Notes: a model not told the origin generated them from the sequence alone. 64,000 nucleotides of DNA from Ottowia thiooxydans DSM 14619 (GCF_000422885.1 NZ_AUGX01000012.1:186001-250000); one strand, 5' to 3'. Positions 17,179 to 25,518 are shown, counted from the first letter of the stretch. Program-made: numbers and translations.

Positions 17179-17949
17179 ATGGCTCAAAATCAAGAAAAAT
17201 TACGACAGGGATCGCAGACATCTTTGCCCTCCGATGCCCGCCTGGGCAAGTTGGATCGGCGTCAACTTCAAATCTTTGACGAAACAGAGCTGGACGCTGC
17301 TCGTTACTCTGCACACGGGTTCGTGGAATCTGCGTCGGGGACTTTCATGGCTCGGCTGTGTGCTGCCGGCTCATGTCGCCCAATGATGCCGCTTGGCCCG
17401 GCATGGAAGGCTAACCTGGAATGGCTGTCCCATGTTTTTCCGGGGTACGAAGAAGTTGTCGAATCTGGCATTGGCCCGTCGCTGCGAGCCGCGACGCTCG
17501 GAGCCCTGCCTCGGCCGACCCCTCTGCTGTTGACGGGTACAACAGCCCAAGAGGTAGCCACTTTCGTGCGCGCTGTCGCGGGGGCGCTGGATGTGGCCTT
17601 CTTTCAATTTGACGTCGCTGCGGTGGCCGGTTCGGCATACAACCAGCCCTCAACGGTGCTCACAACGTTGGCGTTCGGTACGGACTCGCACGCAGGCGTG
17701 GCGAACCCGGTGGGCTTGGCGCATCTGGGGCTGCTGTTCACACAGTCAGAACTGCAATCGGCGGAGTACCTCGCCAGGTTATTGAACGTCGAAGACGCTC
17801 AGATGGCACAAGACCCCGAGGTCCCTGACGTTCACTTCGACGCATCGTTCGTCAGGTGGTTCCTGTCGTGCACCGACATCGACCACGTCCCTCCGGAAAT
17901 CTTGAACCAATGCCACGTGATGCGCGTGTCGCCGCCGCGGTATTCATGA
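17179..17949 (+). CDS. Degenerate AAA+ paralogue lacking nucleotide-binding motifs
   Basis: 256 aa from ATG 17179 (a GTG at 17170 is also in frame). It aligns by eye to the AAA+ core at 2905-4479: PRPTPLLLTG against [28 protein letters not shown] against [19 protein letters not shown], and VPPEILNQCHVM against [12 protein letters not shown]. The key residues are gone: the P-loop GPPGIGKT is replaced by GTTAQEVA with no GK[ST], LLDELDK by LAHLGLLF, and the arginine-finger region by NQC. The zinc ribbon is also absent. The frame is intact and long, so it is probably expressed as a pseudo-ATPase that could be a structural or inhibitory partner. Divergent from the 590-aa HTH gene. Confidence 0.72.
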   Translation: MAQNQEKLRQGSQTSLPSDARLGKLDRRQLQIFDETELDAARYSAHGFVESASGTFMARLCAAGSCRPMMPLGPAWKANLEWLSHVFPGYEEVVESGIGPSLRAATLGALPRPTPLLLTGTTAQEVATFVRAVAGALDVAFFQFDVAAVAGSAYNQPSTVLTTLAFGTDSHAGVANPVGLAHLGLLFTQSELQSAEYLARLLNVEDAQMAQDPEVPDVHFDASFVRWFLSCTDIDHVPPEILNQCHVMRVSPPRYS

Positions 17950-18001
17950 GATGTCGAACGACCTTGAAAGAAGCTGCCCGCCCACCTCTAACCGCGCCGC
18001 G

Positions 18002-18394
18002 TCACTCTGGCGGAATCCTCTCGAACTCCACCAGCAGCGCTTCCACGATTTCCCGTTGGGCTTCAGAAAGAGCCTGGATTCGACGTGCCAATTCTTTCGC
18101 GCTCAGGGACCTGTCAATGCCCCCGATCGACTTTTTCGAGGCGTCTGGATCAGGACCAAAACGCAGCCAGTGTTCCGACACGCTCAACCATTTCGCCAAG
18201 ATCGCGAGCCGCTCATCGCGGGGAATGGCTGTTCCGGCCAGCCACTTGTGAACGCTCTGGATCGACAGCCCTTCCGGGAATTCCGTCGCCAGCCTATCGG
18301 CAAGCTCGGTTGCGCCAAGGTCCCCATGGCCCGCGCGCCGCATCGCTTGTCGAAAGCGTGCGCCGAAGGCGGCAGGGTTGTGGGCGGAGGACAT
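18002..18394 (-). CDS. XRE-family repressor-like regulator
   Basis: 130 aa with an N-terminal helix-turn-helix of the phage-repressor type (GATELADRLATEF, then LSIQSVHKWLAGTAIP, and RLAILAKWLSVSEHWL). The C-terminal half (about 75-130) is helical and acidic and could dimerise; there is no LexA-type protease dyad. It is divergent from the secreted-protein gene at 18538; the AT-rich 143-bp gap carries a repeated CGATAA motif 20 bp apart (18440 and 18460) that may be its operator. It probably represses itself and the small-protein run to its right. Confidence 0.8.
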   Translation of the reverse strand: MSSAHNPAAFGARFRQAMRRAGHGDLGATELADRLATEFPEGLSIQSVHKWLAGTAIPRDERLAILAKWLSVSEHWLRFGPDPDASKKSIGGIDRSLSAKELARRIQALSEAQREIVEALLVEFERIPPE

Positions 18395-18439
18395 CCACGA
18401 ATTTTCTCAATCAATTGACTTTTACCCTTCTCCATAATG

Positions 18440-18468
18440 CGATAATTTTACCGAGGTTACGATAAATT
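18440..18468. promoter_or_regulatory. Candidate operator/promoter between XRE gene and rightward genes
   Basis: CGATAATTT at 18440-18448 and CGATAAATT at 18460-18468 repeat with a 20-bp period (two helical turns) in the AT-rich divergent gap. The position suits autoregulation by the XRE protein. Not proven by sequence. Confidence 0.4.
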
Positions 18469-18537
18469 CATACAGATTTTTGACGAAGATCACCGTCGCT
18501 CGTGACCCGTCGGTCTCACAACCATCAGGAGAAAAAA

Positions 18538-18858
18538 GTGAAATTACCGCTTTCAGTTGCTTGTGTTGCACTCATCCTCGGCGCGCAAGGTGTCTATGCC
18601 GAAGTGACCGGTCAAACGCCACCGAGCGTGGCAGCCTTCCTCGCCAGCCCGACGCACTGCTCTGTCCTGATCGGAGGTGCGGATCGGGCTGGCGATGGCG
18701 CGGATCGAACCTATGCCGAGTCTCTGAACCAAGCTCTGACTGCGATTGGTGGACCGTTGGAATCGGCCGCCGCCATCTCACAGATCCGCGCCGCATGCAT
18801 GGCCAGTCCGGCCCTCTCACTGGCTCCCGAGAGAACGAAGTCCCCCTCTTCTCCTTGA
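18538..18858 (+). CDS. Small secreted protein, unknown
   Basis: 106 aa from a GTG at 18538 preceded by AGGAGAAAAAA; this start gives a clean Sec signal peptide (MKLPLSVACVALILGAQGVYA). An upstream in-frame ATG at 18502 would bury it. The mature part has two cysteines (THCSVLIG, IRAACMAS) and a low-complexity tail. First gene of the rightward run facing the XRE repressor. No family recognised. The next 160 bp (18859-19018) hold no gene. Confidence 0.6.
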   Translation: MKLPLSVACVALILGAQGVYAEVTGQTPPSVAAFLASPTHCSVLIGGADRAGDGADRTYAESLNQALTAIGGPLESAAAISQIRAACMASPALSLAPERTKSPSSP

Positions 18859-19018
18859 CCCCGACGGATTCTTCCGTCTTTCACTTTTCTCGTAGCGACC
18901 TTCGGGGTTGGTGTTCTCGCACACCCCAAGGCAGCCTGCCGCTTGCGATGTGGTTTTCCGCATCTGCGGTTGTGCTGAGGGATCGTCCTTTCGCGCGTTA
19001 AATTGTTTGGAGAACGTT

Positions 19019-20035
19019 ATGTTCGACATTTGCTTCCGCGTCATTCCCCGCCTGTTGTTCTGGTCACGCCTGACACCCATTCTTGTGCTCCTGGTCGCAG
19101 GAGCTTTCATGCTGGTGCGGTATTTCGACCCAGAACCCAGCCAAGCGAATGTCGAGCAGGCCTTCAATGGTTTCAAGTGGAACAGCGCTAGCACTCCGGT
19201 CGCCGCGGTGCACGGTGCCCGGGACGTCAACAAAGAGGGTTGCGTGCCGGTCACGGGGGCGGAGACTGCTGGCTACCTTTGTACGGTGTCTTACACGACG
19301 CCGAACCGGTCTACAGCAGGATCAGTGAAGGTCACGAAGGTGCACTTGTTGTTCCCAGTGACGGATGGGAAATGGGGGCAGCAGGCCTGGAACCAGGCGA
19401 CCAAGCTCGAGGCCATCAAACTGCACGAACGCCAGTCAGGACACCAGTTCTGGCGGCTGCTGGGCTACACAGCTGCGTCAGTGCTCTTGGCTTTCATGCT
19501 GGCTTCGGCTTTACCGCGCCTGGCCTGGGATGCCCCAGGCATGCATGAGCGGGCGACGCCATGGGTGTCGGCACCCATCTCCTCAGGCAATCGCCATGTG
19601 GATGACCTTTCAGGGGGCATCGCAACCGGTGCAAATGCACTGACGCCAGCGGCTGCCATGGGGCTGTTTGCCCTGGCCTTGGGGGCAACGGGGTTTGTGC
19701 TGGGTGGACTGGTGGTGCCCGAATCCTTCATCAACCTGCGCTATGTGGGTTGGGCGGAACGTCTGTGCCTGCTGGTGGCGGCGATCAGCTGGGGCGTGGT
19801 CGGCATGCGGATGCCGGCCCTGTGTTTGCAGTTCATGGCCCTGGGCGTCGTGCTGGCTGTTCTGTACGCGGTGCTGGTGTTGCCATCGCTCTGGGTGTTC
19901 ACGGGCGAGAGTCCTGCGCAGGTGTACGTCAAACATGTGATTGCGGTCGACAAGTTCATCACGCCCGACAAATCACGAACAGCCCAGGCACCAAGGCAAG
20001 GTTATGAGGGCTACCGCCAGCTTATGAACTGGTAG
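19019..20035 (+). CDS. Multi-pass inner-membrane protein, unknown
   Basis: 338 aa from ATG 19019 with a GGAG at about 19009. Membrane segments are visible at about residues 16-35 (LTPILVLLVAGAFMLV), 150-170 (LLGYTAASVLLAFMLASA), 210-235 (AAAMGLFALALGATGFVLGG), 250-270 and 275-300 (MALGVVLAVLYAVLVLPSLW). A roughly 110-residue periplasmic loop after the first segment carries two cysteines (EGCVPV, GYLCTVSY). No family recognised. The following genes are exported proteins in the same orientation, suggesting a cell-envelope module. Confidence 0.75.
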   Translation: MFDICFRVIPRLLFWSRLTPILVLLVAGAFMLVRYFDPEPSQANVEQAFNGFKWNSASTPVAAVHGARDVNKEGCVPVTGAETAGYLCTVSYTTPNRSTAGSVKVTKVHLLFPVTDGKWGQQAWNQATKLEAIKLHERQSGHQFWRLLGYTAASVLLAFMLASALPRLAWDAPGMHERATPWVSAPISSGNRHVDDLSGGIATGANALTPAAAMGLFALALGATGFVLGGLVVPESFINLRYVGWAERLCLLVAAISWGVVGMRMPALCLQFMALGVVLAVLYAVLVLPSLWVFTGESPAQVYVKHVIAVDKFITPDKSRTAQAPRQGYEGYRQLMNW

Positions 20036-20168
20036 CCACGGGGTTTCTGCCCTGCTCCGGCACTGCCCGGGTGGTGCGATCAACGTGCGCCTTTGGGGCT
20101 GTGCTTTCTCCCGTCGCCACTCTCCCTTTTCTTCACTCACTCAATCAATTCACTTTGGAGACTTTTCT

Positions 20169-20948
20169 ATGACTCACAAACCGCTGTCGATGTTTTTTCT
20201 GCGTGGGCTGCTGCGCCGGTGCCTGGCTGTTTTGTTGACTGCCCTGCTGGGCGGGGTGGTCCTTTCAACACCTGCGGCGGCGCAGCAGGGAGGCCGCGAT
20301 GTGGTGGGGGTCACGCTTGGGATGACGCCCGATGAGGCTGAGGCTGTTTTAAAGGCCCGTAACCCGGACTACAAGTTCGTCAAAGTGTTCTGGCGTGGTG
20401 CCGATGGCAAGGCCAGCAATGCGATTGGGAAGCTCGGTGCAGCGCTGCCTGACGGGCCGACGGACCGGATCAATACCTCGCGCCGGTATTCAAGGCCTGA
20501 GGCGGTGATGGTGTATTTCTCGGCCACGGAGGGGCGTGTCTATGCGGTGTACCGGCAGGTGTTCAACAAGCAGGTAGGGGTGTCGGCCAGTGAGTTGGAG
20601 GCGCAGCTGACGAAGAAGTACGGATCGGGAGAATTGTCTCAGGGGTCCTACCGCTTTTACCGGCGGATGTTGGATGCCAAGGGACAACCGAATGCCCAGT
20701 GTAGTCACCGGGGATTTGAATGGGAGAGTGCTCCGGGTGGGCAAAGCCGGGGCTGTGGATTGTCCGTTGAGGCGCGGTTCTCAGAGCCGATGGGTCCAGA
20801 CACGTATAAGACGTTTGAGACTTGGATGATGGACCACCAGGCGGCGGAGCGGGATTCGCTGGCTTTGCAGGCGCGGCAACAGGCGCTGGCGGCTGAGGCT
20901 GCAAGCAAGATGCAGGGGGCGGCTCGGGCGAACAAGCCGGGGTTGTAG
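20169..20948 (+). CDS. Secreted protein, unknown
   Basis: 259 aa from ATG 20169 with GGAG eight bases upstream. A long signal peptide (basic FLRGLLRRCLAVLLTALLGG, cleavage near STPAAAQ, about residue 39) is followed by a mature domain starting VVGVTLGMTPDEAEAVLKAR, a pattern seen in periplasmic proteins with a short-repeat fold. Two cysteines lie in AQCSHRGF and SRGCGLSV. The C-terminal 40 residues form an Ala/Gln-rich helix. Function unknown; probably co-transcribed with the membrane gene upstream. Confidence 0.7.
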   Translation: MTHKPLSMFFLRGLLRRCLAVLLTALLGGVVLSTPAAAQQGGRDVVGVTLGMTPDEAEAVLKARNPDYKFVKVFWRGADGKASNAIGKLGAALPDGPTDRINTSRRYSRPEAVMVYFSATEGRVYAVYRQVFNKQVGVSASELEAQLTKKYGSGELSQGSYRFYRRMLDAKGQPNAQCSHRGFEWESAPGGQSRGCGLSVEARFSEPMGPDTYKTFETWMMDHQAAERDSLALQARQQALAAEAASKMQGAARANKPGL

Positions 20949-21059
20949 AGAGATGGGCCAACCGTGGTTCATGACACCGGCGCCATTCCCGGTGTCGATA
21001 AGTTCAATAGATCGAGTCAACCAAACCATCAACCACAGCGTGTTGATCAAGGAGTCACC

Positions 21060-21404
21060 ATGAATAGTCGCATCTGCCGCTTTAGCAATCTGTTTGCGTT
21101 AATCCTGTTGGGGTTCTGCCTCCACAGCCAAGCAGCCCCTCGGGCCATGACATTCGAGCAAGCAGTCGAGCAAGGCAAGGGCTTGAAGGGTTGTCCAAAG
21201 CGCGACATCGGTGCACTTGAGTCCGTGTACATCAGCGACTCGCAAGGCAACCCCAAAGGGGTGAAACCGGGCGCTCCCATCTACCTCGTTTTCCAGACCG
21301 CGGGCGCGGCCAGCATGCCTGTGGTCGGCCCGCTTGCCGTCGCTCCGACCGAGGCTCAACTGCAGGCGCTTCGCGGTGCCCGCACGTGCGTGATTTCTGA
21401 ATGA
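21060..21404 (+). CDS. Small secreted protein, unknown
   Basis: 114 aa from ATG 21060, chosen for its AAGGAG site and because it creates a signal peptide (NLFALILLGFCLHSQAA). The mature protein is about 88 residues with two cysteines (LKGCPKRD and ARTCVISE) that could pair. No recognised domain. Lies between two other exported-protein genes in the same direction. Confidence 0.65.
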   Translation: MNSRICRFSNLFALILLGFCLHSQAAPRAMTFEQAVEQGKGLKGCPKRDIGALESVYISDSQGNPKGVKPGAPIYLVFQTAGAASMPVVGPLAVAPTEAQLQALRGARTCVISE

Positions 21405-21503
21405 TGTTCATCGACTTGGCAGGGCGACATACACATGTCCTTTGCCAGCGCACGCCACGTCGTCACACCCCTTGTATTCATCAGTCAACAAAGTAGCTAC
21501 TTT

Positions 21504-21854
21504 ATGAAACACCACACTTCACTGTCCAAAATGCATCGCGGCTTTGCCGTCATTTCACTGACCATTTTGGGAGCCGCCTTGACAGGTTGCAGCGGCGAGC
21601 CCTCCGCGGGCGACATCGACAAGACGGTGCGCAACTACATGTCGCAAAGTCAGGCTCAGATACAAAATCTCACTGGATCAAAAAGCAGTCTTGGCGAGAT
21701 TCACGACGTCAAGAAGCTGGGATGCAAATCTGACACTGACGTGTCCTGGCGCTGTGATGTCGAGATCGACATCACGCAGTATGGCAGTCGAGCCAAGGGG
21801 CCGGCGTCATTTCGATTTGTTAAGGGCTCTGACGGTTGGTCCTTGGGCCGGTAA
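21504..21854 (+). CDS. Small lipoprotein, unknown
   Basis: 116 aa from ATG 21504; upstream in-frame starts would misplace the signal. Residues 12-32 form a lipoprotein signal ending in the lipobox LTGC, so the mature protein would begin with an acylated Cys and sit in the inner or outer membrane. The mature part of about 85 residues has two more cysteines (KKLGCKSD, SWRCDVEI). It precedes a two-helix membrane-protein gene by 21 bp. Confidence 0.7.
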   Translation: MKHHTSLSKMHRGFAVISLTILGAALTGCSGEPSAGDIDKTVRNYMSQSQAQIQNLTGSKSSLGEIHDVKKLGCKSDTDVSWRCDVEIDITQYGSRAKGPASFRFVKGSDGWSLGR

Positions 21855-21875
21855 CTACGCAGACAAGGCACAGTA

Positions 21876-22550
21876 ATGTCAACCACAGTCGTTCTTCCCG
21901 GCCCCAGGCGAATCTGGCTTGAGGTCAAACAAGGTGTCGTCATCGATGCATCCAACTCGTCCGTTGCAGTTGTTACGCAGGGGCGGGATCAAACTCAGAT
22001 TATTGGCGGTACCGCCATCCTCCGCCCCGGCCACATCAGCTCTGAGGTGGTGTCAATCCAAAAAGTCTGGATACGGCAGGCCGATGGACAGGAATCGGCG
22101 CATGACCTGAGCGATTTTCCGGTGGACTTGCGACCGGGTCACTCTTTGGCTTTGGTCTATGGTGCTGCCGAGGGCGTCGAGGAGGGCGAGTTCTTTGCTG
22201 CGAGGAACATGACAACCGGCAAGCACAACTTTGACAAGTCCATTCACTGTGATCGGTTGAGACCTTTTGGGCTCTATCTTCCGCCAAAATTCCACCGAAA
22301 GCTTATGAAATTGGGCCTGATCATCGGTGCGACGGTTGGCTTTCTGTTGAGTCTTTTCAACGGCTTAGACATGGAGTATGTCTTCGGTGGACTGATTGTG
22401 GGCTTCCTGATTTCCTTGCCGGTTATGCTGGTGCAAGGGGCTATCAAACAAGTTCAGGGGCAACGGCTGGTGCCTGAACTGAACCGGCACGCGTTGGACC
22501 TGATGCTCAGTACAAGCCAGCCCGGCACAGGCAGCAATCCAAACGTCTGA
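21876..22550 (+). CDS. Membrane-anchored protein, unknown
   Basis: 224 aa. Residues 1-140 look like a soluble beta-rich domain (VVLPGPRRIWLEVKQG, VVSIQKVWIRQADG) and residues about 145-195 hold a helical hairpin of two membrane segments (LGLIIGATVGFLLSLFNGLD, then VFGGLIVGFLISLPVMLV). No signal peptide, so the N-terminal domain is probably cytoplasmic. It ends 28 bp before the first metallophosphoesterase gene and may share its transcript. No family recognised. Confidence 0.7.
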   Translation: MSTTVVLPGPRRIWLEVKQGVVIDASNSSVAVVTQGRDQTQIIGGTAILRPGHISSEVVSIQKVWIRQADGQESAHDLSDFPVDLRPGHSLALVYGAAEGVEEGEFFAARNMTTGKHNFDKSIHCDRLRPFGLYLPPKFHRKLMKLGLIIGATVGFLLSLFNGLDMEYVFGGLIVGFLISLPVMLVQGAIKQVQGQRLVPELNRHALDLMLSTSQPGTGSNPNV

Positions 22551-22578
22551 ACCTCTTACGGCAGGTTTCGGTACTCTG

Positions 22579-23370
22579 ATGGCCAGCATCAAACGACAAC
22601 AGCCTGCATCCTCGGCGCGCTGGTCCGCGCCGAAGGCTTCATACAGTCCGCCCAAAATCCTCTTCTTCGGGGATCCGCATGGCGACTTCGCGCCTGTGCT
22701 TGAAGCTGTCGAACGCATACGGCCAGAAGCCATCATCATGTTGGGCGACCTGCAAGCGCAGCGACCTCTGCACATGGAGCTCGCGCCGATCCGAAGCAAG
22801 ACAGACATCTGGTTCATCCACGGCAACCACGACACCGACAGTGACGAGGACTTCGATCACCTGTTTCACTCCGAGCTTGGCGATCGCAACTTGGACGGTC
22901 TGGTGCAGGTCATTGCGGGGTACCGAGTCGCCGGCTTGGGTGGAGTTTTCCGGGACAAGGTCTGGAACCCGGCTGTGCCGTTGGAGCAGGCCGCTTTCGG
23001 ATCAGCGCAGAAGATGGCGGCGTATTCGCGCAGGGGCCGGTCTGGCACCGAAGTGGATCTGCGGTTGACGTGGCGCGGGGGGATCCTGCGCAAGCACCAT
23101 TCGAGCATTTTTCCGGATGTCTACCAAAGGCTTGGCAGGCTCAGGGCGGACATTCTCGTGACGCATGAGGCGCCGTCGGCCCATGTTCATGGATTTATGG
23201 CCATCGACGAACTGGCCATCAGTCTGGGGGCCAAGCTGGTGGTGCATGGTCATCACCACGAGTCGACCGATTACCTCAGGGCCGGCCTCATCACTGGTGA
23301 TTCTCTCTTTCTGGTCCATGGCGTCGACAAGGGTGACTTCCTTGCGTGGCCGCCGAAAACGCCGACATGA
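22579..23370 (+). CDS. Metallophosphoesterase 1 of 3
   Basis: 263 aa with the calcineurin-like metallophosphoesterase blocks: GDPHGDF (D-x-H), IMLGDLQ, GNHDTD, VTHEAPSAH and VVHGHHHES. Together these bind two metal ions and hydrolyse phosphoesters; the substrate cannot be predicted. Residues 1-30 are basic and may be a disordered lead. Its stop overlaps the next phosphoesterase start (ATGA at 23367-23370), so the three enzymes are translationally coupled. Found in an accessory region beside unknown membrane proteins, so a housekeeping role is unlikely. Confidence 0.88.
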   Translation: MASIKRQQPASSARWSAPKASYSPPKILFFGDPHGDFAPVLEAVERIRPEAIIMLGDLQAQRPLHMELAPIRSKTDIWFIHGNHDTDSDEDFDHLFHSELGDRNLDGLVQVIAGYRVAGLGGVFRDKVWNPAVPLEQAAFGSAQKMAAYSRRGRSGTEVDLRLTWRGGILRKHHSSIFPDVYQRLGRLRADILVTHEAPSAHVHGFMAIDELAISLGAKLVVHGHHHESTDYLRAGLITGDSLFLVHGVDKGDFLAWPPKTPT

Positions 23371-24218
23371 AGCTGCTTGTTCTTTCCGATCTTCATCTCG
23401 AGTTCGGGCAATTCCGTGTGCCGGAGATCGACTTCGACGTGGTCATTCTCGCGGGTGACATCGCGGTCCCGGCGAGCAAGGTGCCGTTCTGGGCGTGTCG
23501 TGCGACCAATTTTGGGGAGTCGACGCCTATCGTCTTTGTCCTCGGCAATCACGAGTTCTACGACGGGGTGATGTCGAGCACTCTGACGGACTTGCGGCGG
23601 GCTTCGCAGGAAACCAACTTCCACATGCTCGATTGCGGCGAGGTCGTTCTCGGTGGTGTTCGCTTTTTGGGCTGCACGCTCTGGACCGACTTTACGTTGC
23701 GCATCGACACGCCCGAAGGTGCGCACAGCGATCCAGAGCGCTCAGCCCGGGAGTCCGGGCTTGTTATCGCGGACTTTAGAGCCATTCGTGTTTCGGAAAA
23801 CGATGAGGCCGGCAATTCGAACGGGCAGCGCATAAGCGCCCAGCGGCCGTTCACACCGCAGGATTCGATGGACTTGCATCACGCGCACCGCGCGTGGCTT
23901 TGGGCAAAGCTGCAAGAACCATTCGATGGCCCTACGGTGGTGGTGACCCATCACGCGCCGCATCGCGACTCCTTGGCAGCCCGGTACGCGGCCGATTGGG
24001 TCTCCGGCGCGTTCGTGAGCGAGTTGCCCCTGGAGTTCTTCCAGGTGCCGGTACTTTGGGTACACGGACACACGCATACGAGCTTCGACTACAGGGTGGG
24101 CCGGTGCCGCGTGATCTCCAACCCGCGCGGCTACATGCTGGGATCCCGCCCTCAGACACCCGAGAACGAGCACTTCGACCCCTCGCTCGTCATCGAACTG
24201 CCGGCGTCAGCCCGATGA
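23367..24218 (+). CDS. Metallophosphoesterase 2 of 3
   Basis: 283 aa from the ATG at 23367, inside the preceding stop codon. Motifs in order: LSDLHLEF (D-x-H), ILAGDI, VLGNHEFYD, VVTHHAPHRDS and WVHGHTHTSFDY, so both metal sites look complete. It is longer than the first enzyme and not obviously a recent duplicate, since the inter-motif sequence differs throughout. Overlaps the third gene by ATGA at 24215-24218. Confidence 0.9.
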   Translation: MKLLVLSDLHLEFGQFRVPEIDFDVVILAGDIAVPASKVPFWACRATNFGESTPIVFVLGNHEFYDGVMSSTLTDLRRASQETNFHMLDCGEVVLGGVRFLGCTLWTDFTLRIDTPEGAHSDPERSARESGLVIADFRAIRVSENDEAGNSNGQRISAQRPFTPQDSMDLHHAHRAWLWAKLQEPFDGPTVVVTHHAPHRDSLAARYAADWVSGAFVSELPLEFFQVPVLWVHGHTHTSFDYRVGRCRVISNPRGYMLGSRPQTPENEHFDPSLVIELPASAR

Positions 24219-24955
24219 TCACCGCTGGCAACAAAGTCGCCCCTCAGATCCTTCGCTTCGATCGCAACCTTCACGGTCGCGATTTCGCCGTCGGCGACAT
24301 CCACGCCTGCTTCTCGGCTTTGCAGACCGCCCTCAACTCGATTGGCTTCTCACCTGCGACTGACCGTCTGTTCTGTGCTGGAGATCTCGTTGATCGCGGC
24401 TCGGGGTCTCATCTGGTCATCGACTGGCTCGACAAGCCCTGGTTCTTCTCAACACGGGGCAATCACGAAGAGTTAGTGTGCGAATACGCTCTGATGAAAC
24501 CACATGCATGGCCGAAGCAACTGCATCCCGACCACGCTTGGCTGCTTGACATGCCAGACCGGGAACTGAGCTGTATCGCGCAGCGTCTGCCAGCTCTGCC
24601 GCTGGCAATCGAGGTTGAGACGTCCGGCGGACCGGTCGGACTTGTCCATGGCGATTTCCCCGGTGACGACTGGCGAGTGATCGACATGCCGTTGACCGAA
24701 GACGAGATCGAAGGTTGCCTGTGATCGACCAGGCGCTTCGCTCAAACCTCCCCGGCTCTGGTGCGAAACGTCAGGGCGCTGATTCACGGGCACCTGACTC
24801 TTGCCGTGGCGCAACAGCGAGGCAACGTTTTCTACATCGACACCGGCGGCTGGATGGTTGGCGAGGGGCATTTCACCTTCGTCGACTTCGCGTCGCTGGA
24901 GCTGATCCGCGGGCCGGATCCCAACGCCTCGGCCGAATCGCTGCGCAACCGCTAA
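24215..24955 (+). pseudogene. Metallophosphoesterase 3 of 3, interrupted by in-frame TGA
   Basis: 246 codons with one internal stop. The first 169 codons match PrpA/lambda-phosphatase-type Ser/Thr phosphatases: RFDRNLHGRDFAVGDIHACF, then GDLVDRG, RGNHEE and VHGDFPGD. Codon 170 is TGA (24722-24724). Translation continues in the same frame with STRRF, then NVRALIHGHLTLA and NVFYIDTGGWM, the normal end of the family including the last metal-binding His. In related proteins a Trp usually stands at this point, so TGG to TGA is the simplest explanation. Without readthrough the product lacks the C-terminal metal ligand and is probably inactive. Confidence 0.82.
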
Positions 24956-25284
24956 ATGATTACGGATGACGACAAATAATCGCCAACGAGAATGCATTTA
25001 CGGTGACGAAGATAATTCGCCGGGGCTCGCACACGAAAATGCATTTCTGATTTCTGAAAATTCCGATGTCGAGGGAGATTATCGATCGCGAAAATCTTCG
25101 TGTTCGGAAAAATGCGTCATCGGGGGCTTGTCAGGCACTGCATTCGAATGGCTGCTGCAGTCGTCCTGGGATTCGTTTGTTTCCCGGCTTTCAGGTGCCC
25201 GTCAACCAGCGCAAGAGCTTCCTGGTGCTGCTCCTCAGGTCCAACCCACGTCGTCTGTCCAGATGCCTGTCAATGGCTTCAAAG

Positions 25285-25317
25285 CCCTGGGAAAGCTCTT
25301 GCAGAGCCTTCCCAGGG
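25285..25317. other. Strong 15-bp stem-loop
   Basis: CCCTGGGAAAGCTCT and AGAGCCTTCCCAGGG pair with a single mismatch around a 3-nt loop. No T-tract follows on either strand, so it does not look like an intrinsic terminator. It could be a structured RNA element or a protein-binding site. Confidence 0.45.
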
Positions 25318-25462
25318 TTGGGCGGCAGGTGTATCGGATGCCGCTCATAGGCTCGTCGATCTGCGGCAATCGCTCGGCTGAAAGTGACACGCTCAGCGAT
25401 GTAAATAAACAGTCTGAATCGCTTCATTCGACGTCAAAAAAATGTCCCTATGCCTTTGTTAA

Positions 25463-25518
25463 TGGTAACTACCCCTGGTAGTTTATTGAGTTACCACTTG
25501 GAAAGTTTAATGGTAACT
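25463..25518. promoter_or_regulatory. Three TGGTAACT motifs upstream of a small gene
   Basis: TGGTAACT occurs at 25463-25470 and 25511-25518 in direct orientation (each within TTAATGGTAACT) and inverted as AGTTACCA at 25489-25496. The cluster ends about 20 bp before the start at 25538, a natural place for an operator. The regulator is unknown. Confidence 0.4.

Noticed and set aside
24215-24955. A frameshift separating the third phosphoesterase into two genes.
   Set aside because: Counting shows both parts lie in the same frame (546 bases apart, a multiple of three); the break is a stop codon, not a shift.
24966-25481. A 171-codon plus-strand gene.
   Set aside because: No RBS, low-complexity Ser-rich product, overlapped by frames on the other strand, and it contains the strong hairpin at 25285.
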